A stretch of 64,000 nucleotides of DNA from Levilactobacillus cerevisiae (GCF_003946245.1 NZ_RHNN01000006.1:62001-126000); one strand, 5' to 3'; positions 25,292 to 33,444 are shown, numbered from the stretch's first letter. Translations and numbers: made by a program. The notes: generated by a model from the sequence alone, not told the origin.

Positions 25292-26293
25292 ATGAAGTGG
25301 ATGAAATTCATCTTGGCCAGCAGTGTGGGACTGTGTTTGTGGGGCGGCGTGACAACTGCCCGCGCAGCCAAGAAAGTCACGTTACCGGCGTATCCGAAGC
25401 AGCGGGTCTTTACGTTTAAGACGAAGGGCACCAAAGTTTACAGTTATCCGCGGGCGGCCTACCAGCACAGCGATGTGTTAGGGGCCGACCAAAGCACGAC
25501 TAAGAAGTGGACGGTCGATAAGGTGGTCACCGTGAAGGGCAAACGCTACGTGCGGCTCGCTTTGGTTAGCGCCAAAGCGTTGCCACACGGCACCATTGTC
25601 CCAAATGCCACCAAGACCAAGACAACCTTGGTCGGCGGTTACGTGGCCCTGAGCAAGCTGAAGTATCACCAACAGATTGCGCAAATGAAGGCCATGAAGA
25701 AAACCGCTTACTGGACGCCAACCACCACAACTGATTTTTGGAACATGCCCGCCAAGTCTTTGGGGAAGACGGCGGCGAACCATTACGGCCACACGTACGG
25801 CTACCAGACAATCTACGCGATTCAATCGTTGACGACCACCAGTAAAAAGCGCTATTTGTACTTTGAAACGGCGGCTGGCAAGGCGATTGGCTGGTTGCCA
25901 CAGAGCGCGGTCATCCGCGGCCAATATCCGGATCTCTTGAAACGAGAGCTGAACCGGAATTTGACAGCCGACACGACGGCGTTGACCACGGTGGATAAGG
26001 CCGGTCACGTCAAGGTTGGCGTGGCATTGAAGAATGGCCAAGTCCAACGGGTGGCCCTGTTGAAGCAAAACAGTACCACGGCCGTCTATGATTTTAAGGA
26101 CGGCAAGGCGGTCAAACTAACGACGCGCACATCAGCGGGCAAGGTCAAGCAGTCCGTAGCGATGACCCAAACAACCACGAACCTGACGTTCAAGGCCCAA
26201 TCGGACTTTGACATTCAGGGGTACACGTACCAGGTGAAGGTCACGCCGGCCGGTAGGGTCAGTGTCCTGAGCGTTGGTGGGTGGATTGCTTAA
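25292..26293 (+). CDS. Secreted lactobacillus surface protein of unknown function
   Basis: A 333-residue protein with a clear signal peptide (SVGLCLWGGVTTARAA, cleavage likely after ARA). The mature part is basic and threonine-rich, with SH3-like or SLAP-like repeats suggested by TKGTKVYSYPRAAYQHSD and KGKRYVRLAL near residues 45 and 80, and GKAIGWLPQSAV near 200. Such segments often bind cell wall polymers. No catalytic motif is visible. The start has AGGAGGAG 8-15 bases upstream. I do not recognise a named family. Confidence 0.65.
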   Translation: MKWMKFILASSVGLCLWGGVTTARAAKKVTLPAYPKQRVFTFKTKGTKVYSYPRAAYQHSDVLGADQSTTKKWTVDKVVTVKGKRYVRLALVSAKALPHGTIVPNATKTKTTLVGGYVALSKLKYHQQIAQMKAMKKTAYWTPTTTTDFWNMPAKSLGKTAANHYGHTYGYQTIYAIQSLTTTSKKRYLYFETAAGKAIGWLPQSAVIRGQYPDLLKRELNRNLTADTTALTTVDKAGHVKVGVALKNGQVQRVALLKQNSTTAVYDFKDGKAVKLTTRTSAGKVKQSVAMTQTTTNLTFKAQSDFDIQGYTYQVKVTPAGRVSVLSVGGWIA

Positions 26294-26306
26294 GTTAAAG
26301 TAAATG

Positions 26307-26345
26307 AAAATCCGGTCGCTGCGTCTTGGCTGACCGGATTTTTTG
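26307..26345 (+). terminator. Intrinsic terminator
   Basis: AAAATCCGGTC pairs with GACCGGATTTTTT after the surface protein gene. Confidence 0.8.
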
Positions 26346-26401
26346 GCGTCCTTGACTGACAGCCAGCTCTAAGTGTTAAGCTAAACGCGAGGTGAAAGAC
26401 A

Positions 26402-26959
26402 ATGGCAAAAACAGAGCTACAAAAATTAGCAGCCGGCGAGCCTTACCATTTTCTAGACGACGAGGTGGCCGCACGAAAGGCCCAAGCCGCAAAGCTGTGT
26501 CAGGAGTTCAACGCGATTCCAGCCACTGATCCCGCCGCTCAGACGGCTAAAATCAAGGAAATCTTGGGCAGTCACGGTGAGTGGGTTTCCGTTCAGGCCA
26601 CGTTCAACTGCGATAACGGCCAGAACATCCACGTTGGCGAGGACTTCTTGAGTAATTACAATCTCACCATCTTAGACATTGCGCCGGTGACGATTGGTAG
26701 CCACGTGATGATTGGGCCCAATGTGGATATTTACACGGTCAATCATCCCCTGACGCCAACCGGTCGGCGAGAGTATCTGGCGCAGGCAACACCAGTCACC
26801 ATCGGCAATGACGTTTGGATCGGTGGCAAGGTGGCCATCATGCCCGGCGTGACGATTGGCGATAACGTGGTAGTTGCGGCCGGTGCCGTGGTCACCAAGG
26901 ATGTCCCAGCAAACACGTTGGTCGGCGGCGTCCCGGCTAGAAAACTGAAAATGCTGTAA
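26402..26959 (+). CDS. Sugar O-acetyltransferase (maltose/galactoside acetyltransferase type)
   Basis: A 185-residue left-handed beta-helix acetyltransferase of the LacA/Maa/NodL type, which moves acetyl from acetyl-CoA to sugars. The N-terminal Mac domain ([14 protein letters not shown]) is followed by hexapeptide repeats; the catalytic histidine is in [12 protein letters not shown] near residue 115, and [29 protein letters not shown] marks the helix. A GAGGTGAAAG site precedes ATG 26402. It is one of three related acetyltransferases in this window (also 47814 and 53979). Confidence 0.88.
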   Translation: MAKTELQKLAAGEPYHFLDDEVAARKAQAAKLCQEFNAIPATDPAAQTAKIKEILGSHGEWVSVQATFNCDNGQNIHVGEDFLSNYNLTILDIAPVTIGSHVMIGPNVDIYTVNHPLTPTGRREYLAQATPVTIGNDVWIGGKVAIMPGVTIGDNVVVAAGAVVTKDVPANTLVGGVPARKLKML

Positions 26960-26961
26960 TC

Positions 26962-27002
26962 AAAAATCCTGGTAGCCAATGATGACTATCCAGGATTTTT
27001 TG
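26962..27002 (+). terminator. Intrinsic terminator
   Basis: AAAAATCCTGGTAG pairs with CTATCCAGGATTTTTT. Confidence 0.85.
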
Positions 27003-27132
27003 AGTTCTATAGAAAGATGAAATGTTGGCATCGCCCTCTACACGGCAGGGATATGACACTTGAATATCGACAACATTGTCTAAGAATGCAGGCCCACGCC
27101 TCGTCAGATGGACTGTGATCACAGCATCGTCA

Positions 27133-27340
27133 TGTTGAAGAACAAGATTAACCGGAGGAGGCCAGAGATGCAGGCAGCTGTGACAACGGTGTTAGCTGGG
27201 AACCAGCTTACAGCGTGGGACGTGTTTGGAGACTGGCGAATTTTGCCAGGCTTCAAACCGAGCCGGAGGACCGCCTCTCAGGCCGTAGGCGGTCCCCATA
27301 GCAGCCGGAATCTCTGGCAGCCGCAGGTGGCAATTTACCG
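27133..27340 (+). ncRNA. Structured element C, copy 1 (candidate RNA)
   Basis: About 200 bases closely similar to 63732-63945. A closing stem GCCAGAG (27161-27167) with CTCTGGC (27312-27318) encloses three stems: GCTGT...ACAGC with inner AGCTGG/CCAGCT; GTTTGGAGACTGGC with GCCAGGCTTCAAAC; and GGACCGCCT with AGGCGGTCC. GTGG/CCGC at the end forms a short last hairpin. In the other copy several stems differ on both sides yet still pair. A 52-codon frame on this copy is destroyed in the other, arguing against a protein. It ends at the thiZ stop. Confidence 0.65.
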
Positions 27341-28090
27341 CTAATCGGGATTGGCACTCGCCAAGCTATCCGCACGCAACAACTCGTAGATTTCGGCTTT
27401 CAAAGGTGCCTGCGCCGCTAACCAGTCCCGATTGCGGACCGCTGGCGTCAACGCGATGTCTTGCACCACGTGGGCTGGGCGCGCGGAGAGCACCAGAATG
27501 CGGTCGGACAGGTAGATGGCCTCCTCGATGTCGTGGGTGACCAACAGGGTCGTTCGTTTTAAATTCGCCGGCAGCCCCAGTAGCCAATCCTGCATCAAGC
27601 CCCGGGTCATCGCGTCCAGTGCGCCAAACGGCTCATCGAGCAACCGGTAGTTGGCGGGGTTCAACATCGTGCGTAACAGAGCCACCCGTTGCCGCATCCC
27701 CCCGGAAAGCTGGTGGGGGAGAAAGTGGCGGTACGGCAGCAGGCCACAGATCGTGAGGAGCTCCGTCACCCGTTCTTGATCGATTGGTTGATGGTTGATC
27801 CGTTGATACAGCGTGATATTCTGATCGACGTCGTACCACGGAAACAACATGTCCTCCTGTGGCAAGTAACTGAACGTGGTGTTGAGCCCGGTGATGGCGT
27901 GACCGTCGACGGCGAGGGTCCCCATGGACGGCTGTAACAACCCCGTCAACAATTTTAAAATGGTCGATTTACCAGCCCCGCTCGGCGCAATCAGCGACAC
28001 GAAGCTGCCATCCGCAATCGTGGCGGTGACGTCGTTTAAGATGTCCAGCTTATCCAGCGTCAGGCCAACGTTTTTCAGCGTGATCGTCAT
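27341..28090 (-). CDS. thiZ: Thiamine-precursor ABC transporter ATPase
   Basis: A 249-residue ATPase of the nitrate/taurine/HMP subfamily. Walker A is APSGAGKST near residue 36, the signature LSGGMRQRVALL, Walker B YRLLDEP, and the H-loop VTHDIEEAI. Last gene of the three-gene operon controlled by the TPP riboswitch, two bases after thiY. It should power uptake of the pyrimidine moiety of thiamine (HMP) or a related precursor. The stop codon directly abuts element C. Confidence 0.87.
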   Translation of the reverse strand: MTITLKNVGLTLDKLDILNDVTATIADGSFVSLIAPSGAGKSTILKLLTGLLQPSMGTLAVDGHAITGLNTTFSYLPQEDMLFPWYDVDQNITLYQRINHQPIDQERVTELLTICGLLPYRHFLPHQLSGGMRQRVALLRTMLNPANYRLLDEPFGALDAMTRGLMQDWLLGLPANLKRTTLLVTHDIEEAIYLSDRILVLSARPAHVVQDIALTPAVRNRDWLAAQAPLKAEIYELLRADSLASANPD

Positions 28091-28092
28091 GC

Positions 28093-29097
28093 TTATTTAC
28101 CGACGTACTGGTTGGTGTAGAGCGTGTCCGCCGGAATGGCCTTCTTGATGAGACCGTATTCCTTCATGAAGCCGGTGTAGTTGTTCCAGACCTTGGCGTC
28201 CATTTTGCCCCAGTTGGCCGCGTCATCCGTGTAGTTCGCCGACAGGAACGCTTGCGACTCTTCTAAAAAGCTCAAGTCATAGTCCTTGGCATACTTATGG
28301 AGAATCTTGGCGTCCGCCTTGGGATGAGCGATGACGTCCTGGTAGCCTTTCTTGGTGGCGCTCATGAATGCCTGCACCAGCTTGGAATTTTGCTTGAGCT
28401 GGGTATTGTTGGTGATGATCACCGGCGTGTAGTAGTCTAAACGCTTGTCCAGCTGGCGGAGCGGCATGTAGTTCACCTTGATGCCGTCGTCCTTCGCCCG
28501 AATAACGTCCCAGCCTTGGAACCACCACTGGAGGTCGTTCTTCTTGCCCAGGCTCTTGGGACCATCGCCGGTCGCACCGACAATTTTAAGTGACTTCGGG
28601 TTGACGTGGTCCTTGCTCATGACTGCCTTCAGGACGGCCTCTTCACTAGGCGTTTGCCAACCGGCATAGGTCTTACCCGCGAAATCCTTAGGTGAGGTGA
28701 TGCCGCTCGACTTCAGCGATACGAAACCGGACGTGTTGTGCTTGATCACGGTTCCGATGGCCTTCACGGGGATGTTCTTGCCATCGGCGTGGGCGTAGGT
28801 GACATCCTCTTGATAGCTGACACCAAATTGGGCCTTGTTGGCACCAACCATCCCGATACTGGTGGCGTTATCGCCGGGTTCAATAATTTTGACGTTTAGG
28901 CCGGCAGCCTTGAAATACCCCTTGTCCTTCGCCACGTAGAGCCCGGTGTGGTTGGTGTTGGGAACGTAGTCGAGCACAATGGACACGTCCGTCAACTTCT
29001 TAGCTGATTTGGAATCGGATGATTGACTCTTAGACGTGCCGCACGCAGTCAGCGATAGTAGGACTGGCACCAGTAACCAAAGTTTCGTTAATTTCAT
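28093..29097 (-). CDS. thiY: Thiamine-precursor ABC transporter binding lipoprotein (NMT1/THI5-like)
   Basis: A 334-residue binding protein with lipobox LTACG. The NMT1/THI5 fold is clear from VLDYVPNTNHTGLYVAKDKGYF near residue 42, then EPGDNATSIGMVGANKAQFGVSYQED. ThiY proteins bind N-formyl-aminopyrimidine or HMP; the upstream TPP riboswitch supports a thiamine precursor rather than nitrate or sulfonate. Its start overlaps the thiX stop by four bases, implying translational coupling. Confidence 0.88.
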   Translation of the reverse strand: MKLTKLWLLVPVLLSLTACGTSKSQSSDSKSAKKLTDVSIVLDYVPNTNHTGLYVAKDKGYFKAAGLNVKIIEPGDNATSIGMVGANKAQFGVSYQEDVTYAHADGKNIPVKAIGTVIKHNTSGFVSLKSSGITSPKDFAGKTYAGWQTPSEEAVLKAVMSKDHVNPKSLKIVGATGDGPKSLGKKNDLQWWFQGWDVIRAKDDGIKVNYMPLRQLDKRLDYYTPVIITNNTQLKQNSKLVQAFMSATKKGYQDVIAHPKADAKILHKYAKDYDLSFLEESQAFLSANYTDDAANWGKMDAKVWNNYTGFMKEYGLIKKAIPADTLYTNQYVGK

Positions 29098-29846
29098 GAT
29101 AATCTCCCTTGAATAACTATTTTATAATATAACTTTTGAAAACCCCGAGTGACGATGTTTAACCCTAAACTCAAAACGATGACGCAGAGAATGGCGGCGA
29201 AGACCTTGTCGATTTGGTAGCCGTTCTTCACCCGAATCATGTAATAACCCAGGCCGGCTTCGGCGCTCAGCCATTCCCCAATGATGGCGCCGCTGACGCA
29301 ATAGGTAGCGGCGATGCGTAGGCCGGCGAAGAAGCCCTGCATGCCCCGCGGAATCTTTAACAGGCGATAGACCTGCCAACTCTTCGCGCCCATCGTTTGC
29401 AGAAACCGAATCTGATCCAGTGAGACCTTGCCCAACGCCTCCGAAAAGGCCACGATAATGGGAAAGTAGCTCATGAGTACGACCAGGATGATCTTCGGGG
29501 CCATGCCAAAGCCGAACCAGAGGCTCAGTAGCGGTCCTAAAACCATGACCGGCAACGTCTGCGAGATGACCAGCAGCGGGTAAAACGATTGGTACAACAA
29601 CTGCCAACGGTCCATGACCAACGCCGTGCAGAACGCTAACAGACAGGCAATCCCCAGGCCAATCAAGGATTCGTAGAGCGTGACCCACGAATTTTGCAGC
29701 AGGCCTTGCCCATCCGTGACCAGGGCCTGAGCGACCGCCACCGGACTGGGCAAAATGAACGCGGGCGTGTGCAGCAGGGTCACCGCGAGTTGCCAGATTC
29801 CCAGCAGGAGCACTAGGCTGCCGAGCGGGTATAACCGATGTTTCAT
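29094..29846 (-). CDS. thiX: Thiamine-precursor ABC transporter permease
   Basis: A 250-residue permease with about six membrane helices and the EAA-type loop SLDQIRFLQTMGAKSWQVYRL near residue 145, followed by KIPRGMQGFFAGLRIA. ATG 29846 (MKHRLYPLG) is preferred because AAAGGTGG lies 7 bases upstream and because earlier codons in the open frame run through the riboswitch and its terminator. It is the first gene of thiX-thiY-thiZ. Confidence 0.87.
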   Translation of the reverse strand: MKHRLYPLGSLVLLLGIWQLAVTLLHTPAFILPSPVAVAQALVTDGQGLLQNSWVTLYESLIGLGIACLLAFCTALVMDRWQLLYQSFYPLLVISQTLPVMVLGPLLSLWFGFGMAPKIILVVLMSYFPIIVAFSEALGKVSLDQIRFLQTMGAKSWQVYRLLKIPRGMQGFFAGLRIAATYCVSGAIIGEWLSAEAGLGYYMIRVKNGYQIDKVFAAILCVIVLSLGLNIVTRGFQKLYYKIVIQGRLS

Positions 29847-29864
29847 GTAAAACCACCTTTCCAT

Positions 29865-30003
29865 CAAAAAAGCCCTAACCGGGGGAGTGTCACCGCCAGG
29901 ATAGAGCATCCGTGCGTTTCTCCCTGCGCCAGTGTTAACTGACAGGTTCAATGGGTCAAAGTTCACAACTTCCTCTCGTGCCGTTTAACGGTATCCCCAG
30001 AAA
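29865..30003 (-). promoter_or_regulatory. TPP riboswitch with downstream terminator
   Basis: On the minus strand the THI-box core is readable: GGGGATACCG, then ACGAGAGG (in place of the usual CTGAGAGG), GACCCATTGAACCTG, AACACTGGCGCAGGGA. About 40 bases later CCTGGCGG can pair, with G-U pairs, with CCGGTTAGG followed by six T (plus-strand A run near 29866-29871), a terminator that TPP binding should favour. It controls thiXYZ by feedback. Confidence 0.92.
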
Positions 30004-30020
30004 CTTTTTAAGTTGTTGTT

Positions 30021-30049
30021 AGTATAGCATGCTCGTGAAAACGGGACAA
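30021..30049 (-). promoter_or_regulatory. Promoter of the TPP riboswitch transcript
   Basis: On the minus strand TTGTCC (30049-30044), a 17-bp spacer and TATACT (30026-30021), about 20 bases before the riboswitch. Confidence 0.75.
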
Positions 30050-30430
30050 CCCAATTTTCTAGTTTCAAATTAAATCCTGTGAAATTTGATTGCATACCAC
30101 TAATGGGTTTGTGGGCAAATGAGGTTGTTGCGAAATCGTCGTTTGTCACCGGTCATTCGACTAATAATTAGTGGCTAAGCCAGCCATATTAGGGGTTAAA
30201 ATATCCGACACCAAAATGGTCAGTTACCAAACAGATAGTGGTCCTTAATTTGCTCGCCAAGCAAACCGGATGGTCAGGGGGGTGTCGGCACGGATGAGTA
30301 TCGTAGAATAGACTCAAAGCCGCGCTGATTGCGGTCAGCGTGGTTTGGTTGTACTCGGCTTTAAAAATGAAATAATGGAAAATGTCTGGCGACTACCATC
30401 AAAGTGGCTGGCATAGATTTAGAGCTGGGA
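30050..30430. other. Intergenic region without a recognised gene
   Basis: No credible gene. The only clear structure is a hairpin AAGCCGCGCTGA/TCAGCGTGGTTT at about 30319-30348, itself bracketed by AAAGCCG and CGGCTTT. It has no T run of note, so I cannot assign a role. Confidence 0.35.
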
Positions 30431-30433
30431 GTA

Positions 30434-30463
30434 GGGGACTTCGTGATCGCGGAGTCTCTTTTT
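30434..30463 (+). terminator. Intrinsic terminator upstream of the FusB-like leader
   Basis: GGGACTT pairs with GAGTCTC around a CG-rich loop, followed by TTTTT. It isolates the FusB-like unit from upstream reading. Confidence 0.6.
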
Positions 30464-30464
30464 C

Positions 30465-30494
30465 TTGCGTCGGGCCCAGCGGTTGCGGTATACT
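30465..30494 (+). promoter_or_regulatory. Promoter of the FusB-like gene
   Basis: TTGCGT (30465-30470), 18-bp spacer, TATACT (30489-30494). Transcription would begin about 40 bases before the leader peptide. Confidence 0.65.
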
Positions 30495-30541
30495 TACAAG
30501 CACTTCAGCTAAAACAGCTGAACGCAAGGAGATGATCGACG

Positions 30542-30583
30542 ATGATGGCATCGTTATTTGTACGGATGAGTGCTGCTAGTTAG
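30542..30583 (+). CDS. Putative leader peptide of the FusB-like gene
   Basis: AAGGAG (30526-30531) is followed after 10 bases by ATG ATG and a 13-codon frame (MMASLFVRMSAAS) ending at TAG 30581-30583, one base before the first hairpin. An alternative ATG at 30532 gives MIDDDGIVICTDECC in another frame but touches the ribosome site. A small stem, TTCAGCT/AGCTGAA, lies just upstream. Leader peptides of this kind control fusB expression in staphylococci. Confidence 0.55.
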   Translation: MMASLFVRMSAAS

Positions 30584-30584
30584 C

Positions 30585-30640
30585 GACACTTTTCTGCAAA
30601 ACCCTTTCAGAGAAGTGTCAGGTTTAAATCTGAAAGGAAG
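30585..30640 (+). promoter_or_regulatory. Alternative hairpins masking the FusB-like ribosome site
   Basis: Hairpin 1: GACACTTTTCTG (30585-30596) with CAGAGAAGTGTC (30608-30619). Hairpin 2: CCTTTCAGA (30603-30611) with TCTGAAAGG (30629-30637). They share bases 30608-30611, so only one can form. Hairpin 2 covers most of the AAAGGAAG ribosome site (30634-30640) of the gene at 30649. This is the layout of a translational attenuator. Confidence 0.65.
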
Positions 30641-30648
30641 CAACATTC

Positions 30649-31296
30649 ATGGAACCCACTATTTCCACCTACGAATACAGTTATATTACCCAACAAATCA
30701 ACACGCTGGTCAGCGCTTATCTATCCGTTAACGATAAACACATGCGTAGTATCGTCCGCGATACCACGTTAGAACGGATTAAGCCGCTACTGCCAGGTGA
30801 CGACCCCCGCGCCCAAGAATTCTTGACGCGGCTACAGCCCGACCGGTTAACCCGTAAGGCTGCGGCGGAGATTTTACCGTTGCTGGAACCGCTAGTTATC
30901 CCGTTTCCGGAGCTGTCGGTCAAGCAGTTGAGCAAGCTGTTTCGTAAGGTGAAGAAGCTCAAGCAGCCGGAATGGCCCAGCTTGAACTTACACGAACTGA
31001 CCTATTTAGGTTGGAACGACGGCGGTAGCCAGAAGAAATATCTGGTGGCCCCGTATCAGGATCGGCTGATCGGCATCCAGGGCGACCTGGCGCCACAAGT
31101 GGTCAAGGGCGTCTGCAGCATTTGCCAGACGATTGGCAACGTCTCACTCTTTGTGTCGACGACCAAACGCTCTGGACTGGGCACCTACACCCGTAATGGC
31201 AATTACATCTGTCGCGACAGTGCGCAGTGTAACCGCCAGCTGACCGACCCCCAAGCGCTGACTGATTTCATTACGGTCGTGCGCCCGAAAAAATAA
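30649..31296 (+). CDS. FusB/FusC-family EF-G-binding protein
   Basis: A 215-residue protein of the FusB family, which binds elongation factor G on stalled ribosomes and releases it, giving fusidic acid protection. The N-terminal helical bundle (residues 1-100) is followed by a C-terminal zinc-binding domain with Cys156-x2-Cys159 and Cys188-x5-Cys194, the four-cysteine treble-clef layout of the family. Length matches the family. Chromosomal homologues occur widely in Gram-positives and need not confer clinical resistance. Expression is probably controlled by the leader peptide and hairpins upstream. Confidence 0.87.
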   Translation: MEPTISTYEYSYITQQINTLVSAYLSVNDKHMRSIVRDTTLERIKPLLPGDDPRAQEFLTRLQPDRLTRKAAAEILPLLEPLVIPFPELSVKQLSKLFRKVKKLKQPEWPSLNLHELTYLGWNDGGSQKKYLVAPYQDRLIGIQGDLAPQVVKGVCSICQTIGNVSLFVSTTKRSGLGTYTRNGNYICRDSAQCNRQLTDPQALTDFITVVRPKK

Positions 31297-31303
31297 TGAA
31301 GCT

Positions 31304-31342
31304 TTGTGCGAGGACTCTGTTAGGGGGTCCTCGTTTTTGTGT
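31304..31342 (+). terminator. Intrinsic terminator of the FusB-like gene
   Basis: GCGAGGAC...GTCCTCG followed by TTTTT. Closely similar in sequence to the terminator at 31813. Confidence 0.8.
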
Positions 31343-31473
31343 GCATTTTTGAAAATAGGCGTGTCCAAACTTAGTAGAAGTCGATATGAGCGCTGGTCAC
31401 ACAGGCCAAGCCGAAAGCTGTGGCTTTACCTGGTATCCATGCTACGATTGCTGAGAAAAGTTGGGATGTGAAC

Positions 31474-31782
31474 GTGATTAGTCAGACGAAAAATACAGTG
31501 TCAGCCTACGTAGATGATTTGATTGCCGAGAGAATGGTAGACCCGCGTTTTCGCCCCGGCATGATACAACAGAAGGTCCAGCTAGAGTTGGCCCTTAGCT
31601 TAGTCTTAGCGCGCGAAAAGGCCCAAATGTCACGAAGTCAGCTGGCCGAACGGACGAATATCAGTGAACGCATCATTAGTCAGATTGAAAATGGCGATGG
31701 CAATCCATCATTGCAGACATTGGTTAGGCTTTCTATTGCTTTGCACCAGCCATTAAGTGTGACGTTTAGTCATTCGCTTTAG
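31474..31782 (+). CDS. XRE-family helix-turn-helix regulator (orphan HigA-like)
   Basis: A protein of about 102 residues with a Cro/C1-type helix-turn-helix at the C-terminal half: MSRSQLAERTNISERIISQIENGDGNPSLQTLVRLSIAL. The N-terminal part, VSAYVDDLIAERMVDPRFRPG, resembles HigA/type II antitoxins. GTG 31474 is a tentative start; the frame is open back to 31420 and no start has a strong ribosome site. No toxin gene lies beside it, so it is either an orphan antitoxin or a stand-alone regulator. Confidence 0.7.
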   Translation: MISQTKNTVSAYVDDLIAERMVDPRFRPGMIQQKVQLELALSLVLAREKAQMSRSQLAERTNISERIISQIENGDGNPSLQTLVRLSIALHQPLSVTFSHSL

Positions 31783-31812
31783 CTATATAGTCATTAGACC
31801 ACCTAATCAGTT

Positions 31813-31845
31813 AACGAGGACTCTGTTCAGGGTACTCGTTTTTGT
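31813..31845 (+). terminator. Intrinsic terminator of the XRE gene
   Basis: CGAGGACTCTGTTCAGGG then TACTCGTTTTTGTGT, nearly the same sequence as the terminator at 31304. Confidence 0.7.
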
Positions 31846-32030
31846 GTTGCACAGGGAAAGCGCTTCACAATAAGAATCTCGTGAAAGTTTCCTGAATTCG
31901 CCAGGATTATTGGTCATCTTTGTTATAATAGTCAATGCTGCATAAATGAGTATCGAACGACTGACTGTGGGTGTCAGGCCCGCGGTCGTGAAGGATTTAC
32001 TAGGCATAAGGGAATGAATAAAAGGGAGGA

Positions 32031-32072
32031 ATGAGCATGAATTTAACAACGACTAAGGTGGGACGCGCATGA
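32031..32072 (+). CDS. Upstream 13-residue frame overlapping the EamA start
   Basis: GGGAGG (32024-32029) lies only one base before ATG 32031 and seven before ATG 32037; either start gives a short frame (MSMNLTTTKVGRA or MNLTTTKVGRA) whose TGA overlaps the transporter start as ATGA. This arrangement would couple transporter translation to the short frame. Confidence 0.45.
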   Translation: MSMNLTTTKVGRA

Positions 32073-33004
32073 AACCACAACATCATTTACGCGGCGTCTT
32101 GTTGGCGAGTGTGGCCTGCATTTTGTGGGGAATCTCTGGGGTTGCCGCGAGTACCCTCTTTACGTTAAATCCCCATGTGACGGCATTATGGCTCACCCAG
32201 ATTCGGATGATCAGCGCCGGCGTGATCTTATTGGTCTTCGGCCAGGTCGCGGGTATCAAGCCGTTTGAAATTTGGCGGCAAAAAGCGACTGGCCTGCGCG
32301 TAATCAGCTACGGCCTATTGGGATTGGTGCCGGTTCAGCTGTGCTACTTCGAGGCCGTGAAGGTGGGCAACGCGCCAGTTGCGACCATCATCCAATTTCT
32401 CGGGCCCTTCATCATCAGTCTGTATTTCCTGTTATTCAAGCACGTGACGCCGACCCGACCAGAGGCGCTGGGGATGTTCATGGCGTTCGTCGGGACGCTG
32501 CTGATTGTGACCCACGGCCATTTGAACAGCCTGGCCATCTCGCCGGTCGTCCTCTTCTGGGGCGGCCTGTCAGCGATTGGTGTGGCGACCAACACGTTGT
32601 TGCCACGACCGTTATTGCCAAAATTTGGGGCCGTCTCCGTTACCGGGTGGGGACTGCTGGTCGCTGGCATCTGTCTAAATATTTTCGGTCCCGTCTGGCA
32701 GGAACACGTCACGTTAAACTGGGTCGGTTGGAGCATGATTGCTATCATTATCGTCTTTGGCACGGTCATCCCGTTCCTGATGTTTGCGCACGCGCTGGCC
32801 TATATTTTACCCACCACGGCGAGCCTGCTGGATGCGTTTGAACCGCTGTCGGCAACCATCTTCTCCGTGATGTTCCTCAGTGTTCAGCTGACCAAGTTCG
32901 ACTTGATTGGCGGGGGACTGGTGATCTTAGCGGTGATGGTGCTGTCGTTAAATGGGCGCCAGATGCTTCGCCTAATCCACCGCTTCCGCACCAACGCGGG
33001 CTAA
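32069..33004 (+). CDS. EamA/DMT family transporter
   Basis: A 311-residue membrane protein with ten predicted helices in two EamA repeats, as in RhaT/YdcZ-like drug/metabolite exporters. The first repeat starts LLASVACILWGISGVAAS, and the mid-protein segment YFEAVKVGNAPVATIIQFLGPFIISLYFLLF and the late YILPTTASLLDAFEPLSATIFSV are family hallmarks. The substrate is not predictable. The start has AAGGTGGGA upstream and overlaps the stop of a short frame. Downstream lies element B copy 1. Confidence 0.88.
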   Translation: MKPQHHLRGVLLASVACILWGISGVAASTLFTLNPHVTALWLTQIRMISAGVILLVFGQVAGIKPFEIWRQKATGLRVISYGLLGLVPVQLCYFEAVKVGNAPVATIIQFLGPFIISLYFLLFKHVTPTRPEALGMFMAFVGTLLIVTHGHLNSLAISPVVLFWGGLSAIGVATNTLLPRPLLPKFGAVSVTGWGLLVAGICLNIFGPVWQEHVTLNWVGWSMIAIIIVFGTVIPFLMFAHALAYILPTTASLLDAFEPLSATIFSVMFLSVQLTKFDLIGGGLVILAVMVLSLNGRQMLRLIHRFRTNAG

Positions 33005-33014
33005 ACTGGTTTTT

Positions 33015-33195
33015 GACTCGCCTTACCGGGCGGGGATAATAGGCTGGAACGCTGGGGGAGGGCGCCCGAAGCCGTGGTGCGGTCTTCGGGCTTGCTTTGA
33101 GCCTCATAGTGCGAGTCTCAAAGACACCATTTTCTAAGTAGACCTCTTAGAAAATCCCCGGCTGAGCCTATTATCCCCGCCCTCACGGCTAAGAC
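33015..33195 (+). repeat. Structured intergenic element B, copy 1
   Basis: A perfect 17-bp outer stem, GGGCGGGGATAATAGGC (33028-33044) with its complement (33166-33182), encloses three hairpins: GCCCGAAG/CTTCGGGC, CTTTGAG/CTCAAAG and ATTTTCTAAG/CTTAGAAAAT. Conserved single strands are CTGGAACGCTG after the first arm and CGGCTGA before the last. It lies right after the EamA gene in the same sense. Confidence 0.75.
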
Positions 33196-33315
33196 TGGTT
33201 TAGCCCGGGTGGTGCTTTGCTTGTCTCTGCTTGTTTTCTTTTTAGCTGGCATGAGTGAGCGCCAACGTTGAAGTGGGGATCTGAACGCAATCGTTACTGA
33301 AATCAATATGTACAA

Positions 33316-33361
33316 AAATGGCGCAAGGCTTGTCAAAAGTGACAGGTCTTACGCCATTTTA
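33316..33361. terminator. Long hairpin between two inverted B elements
   Basis: AAAATGGCGCAAGGC pairs with GTCTTACGCCATTTT around TTGTCAAAAGTGACA, itself paired. It is symmetrical and may terminate both strands. Confidence 0.6.
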
Positions 33362-33444
33362 AGTCGTGGTGGTTTGGTTTAAATGAATATAAATCTAAAG
33401 TGAAGCCTAAGGTGACTCGCAACACCGTCGCAACTGACGCACAC

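Noticed and set aside
27168-27344. 52-codon frame inside element C copy 1 with an AGGAGG in front
   Set aside because: In copy 2 the same frame meets a stop after 11 codons, and differences between copies keep base pairing rather than codons.
29122-29856. Long minus-strand frame over thiX in a second reading frame
   Set aside because: It lacks membrane pattern and ribosome site; the thiX frame carries all permease motifs.
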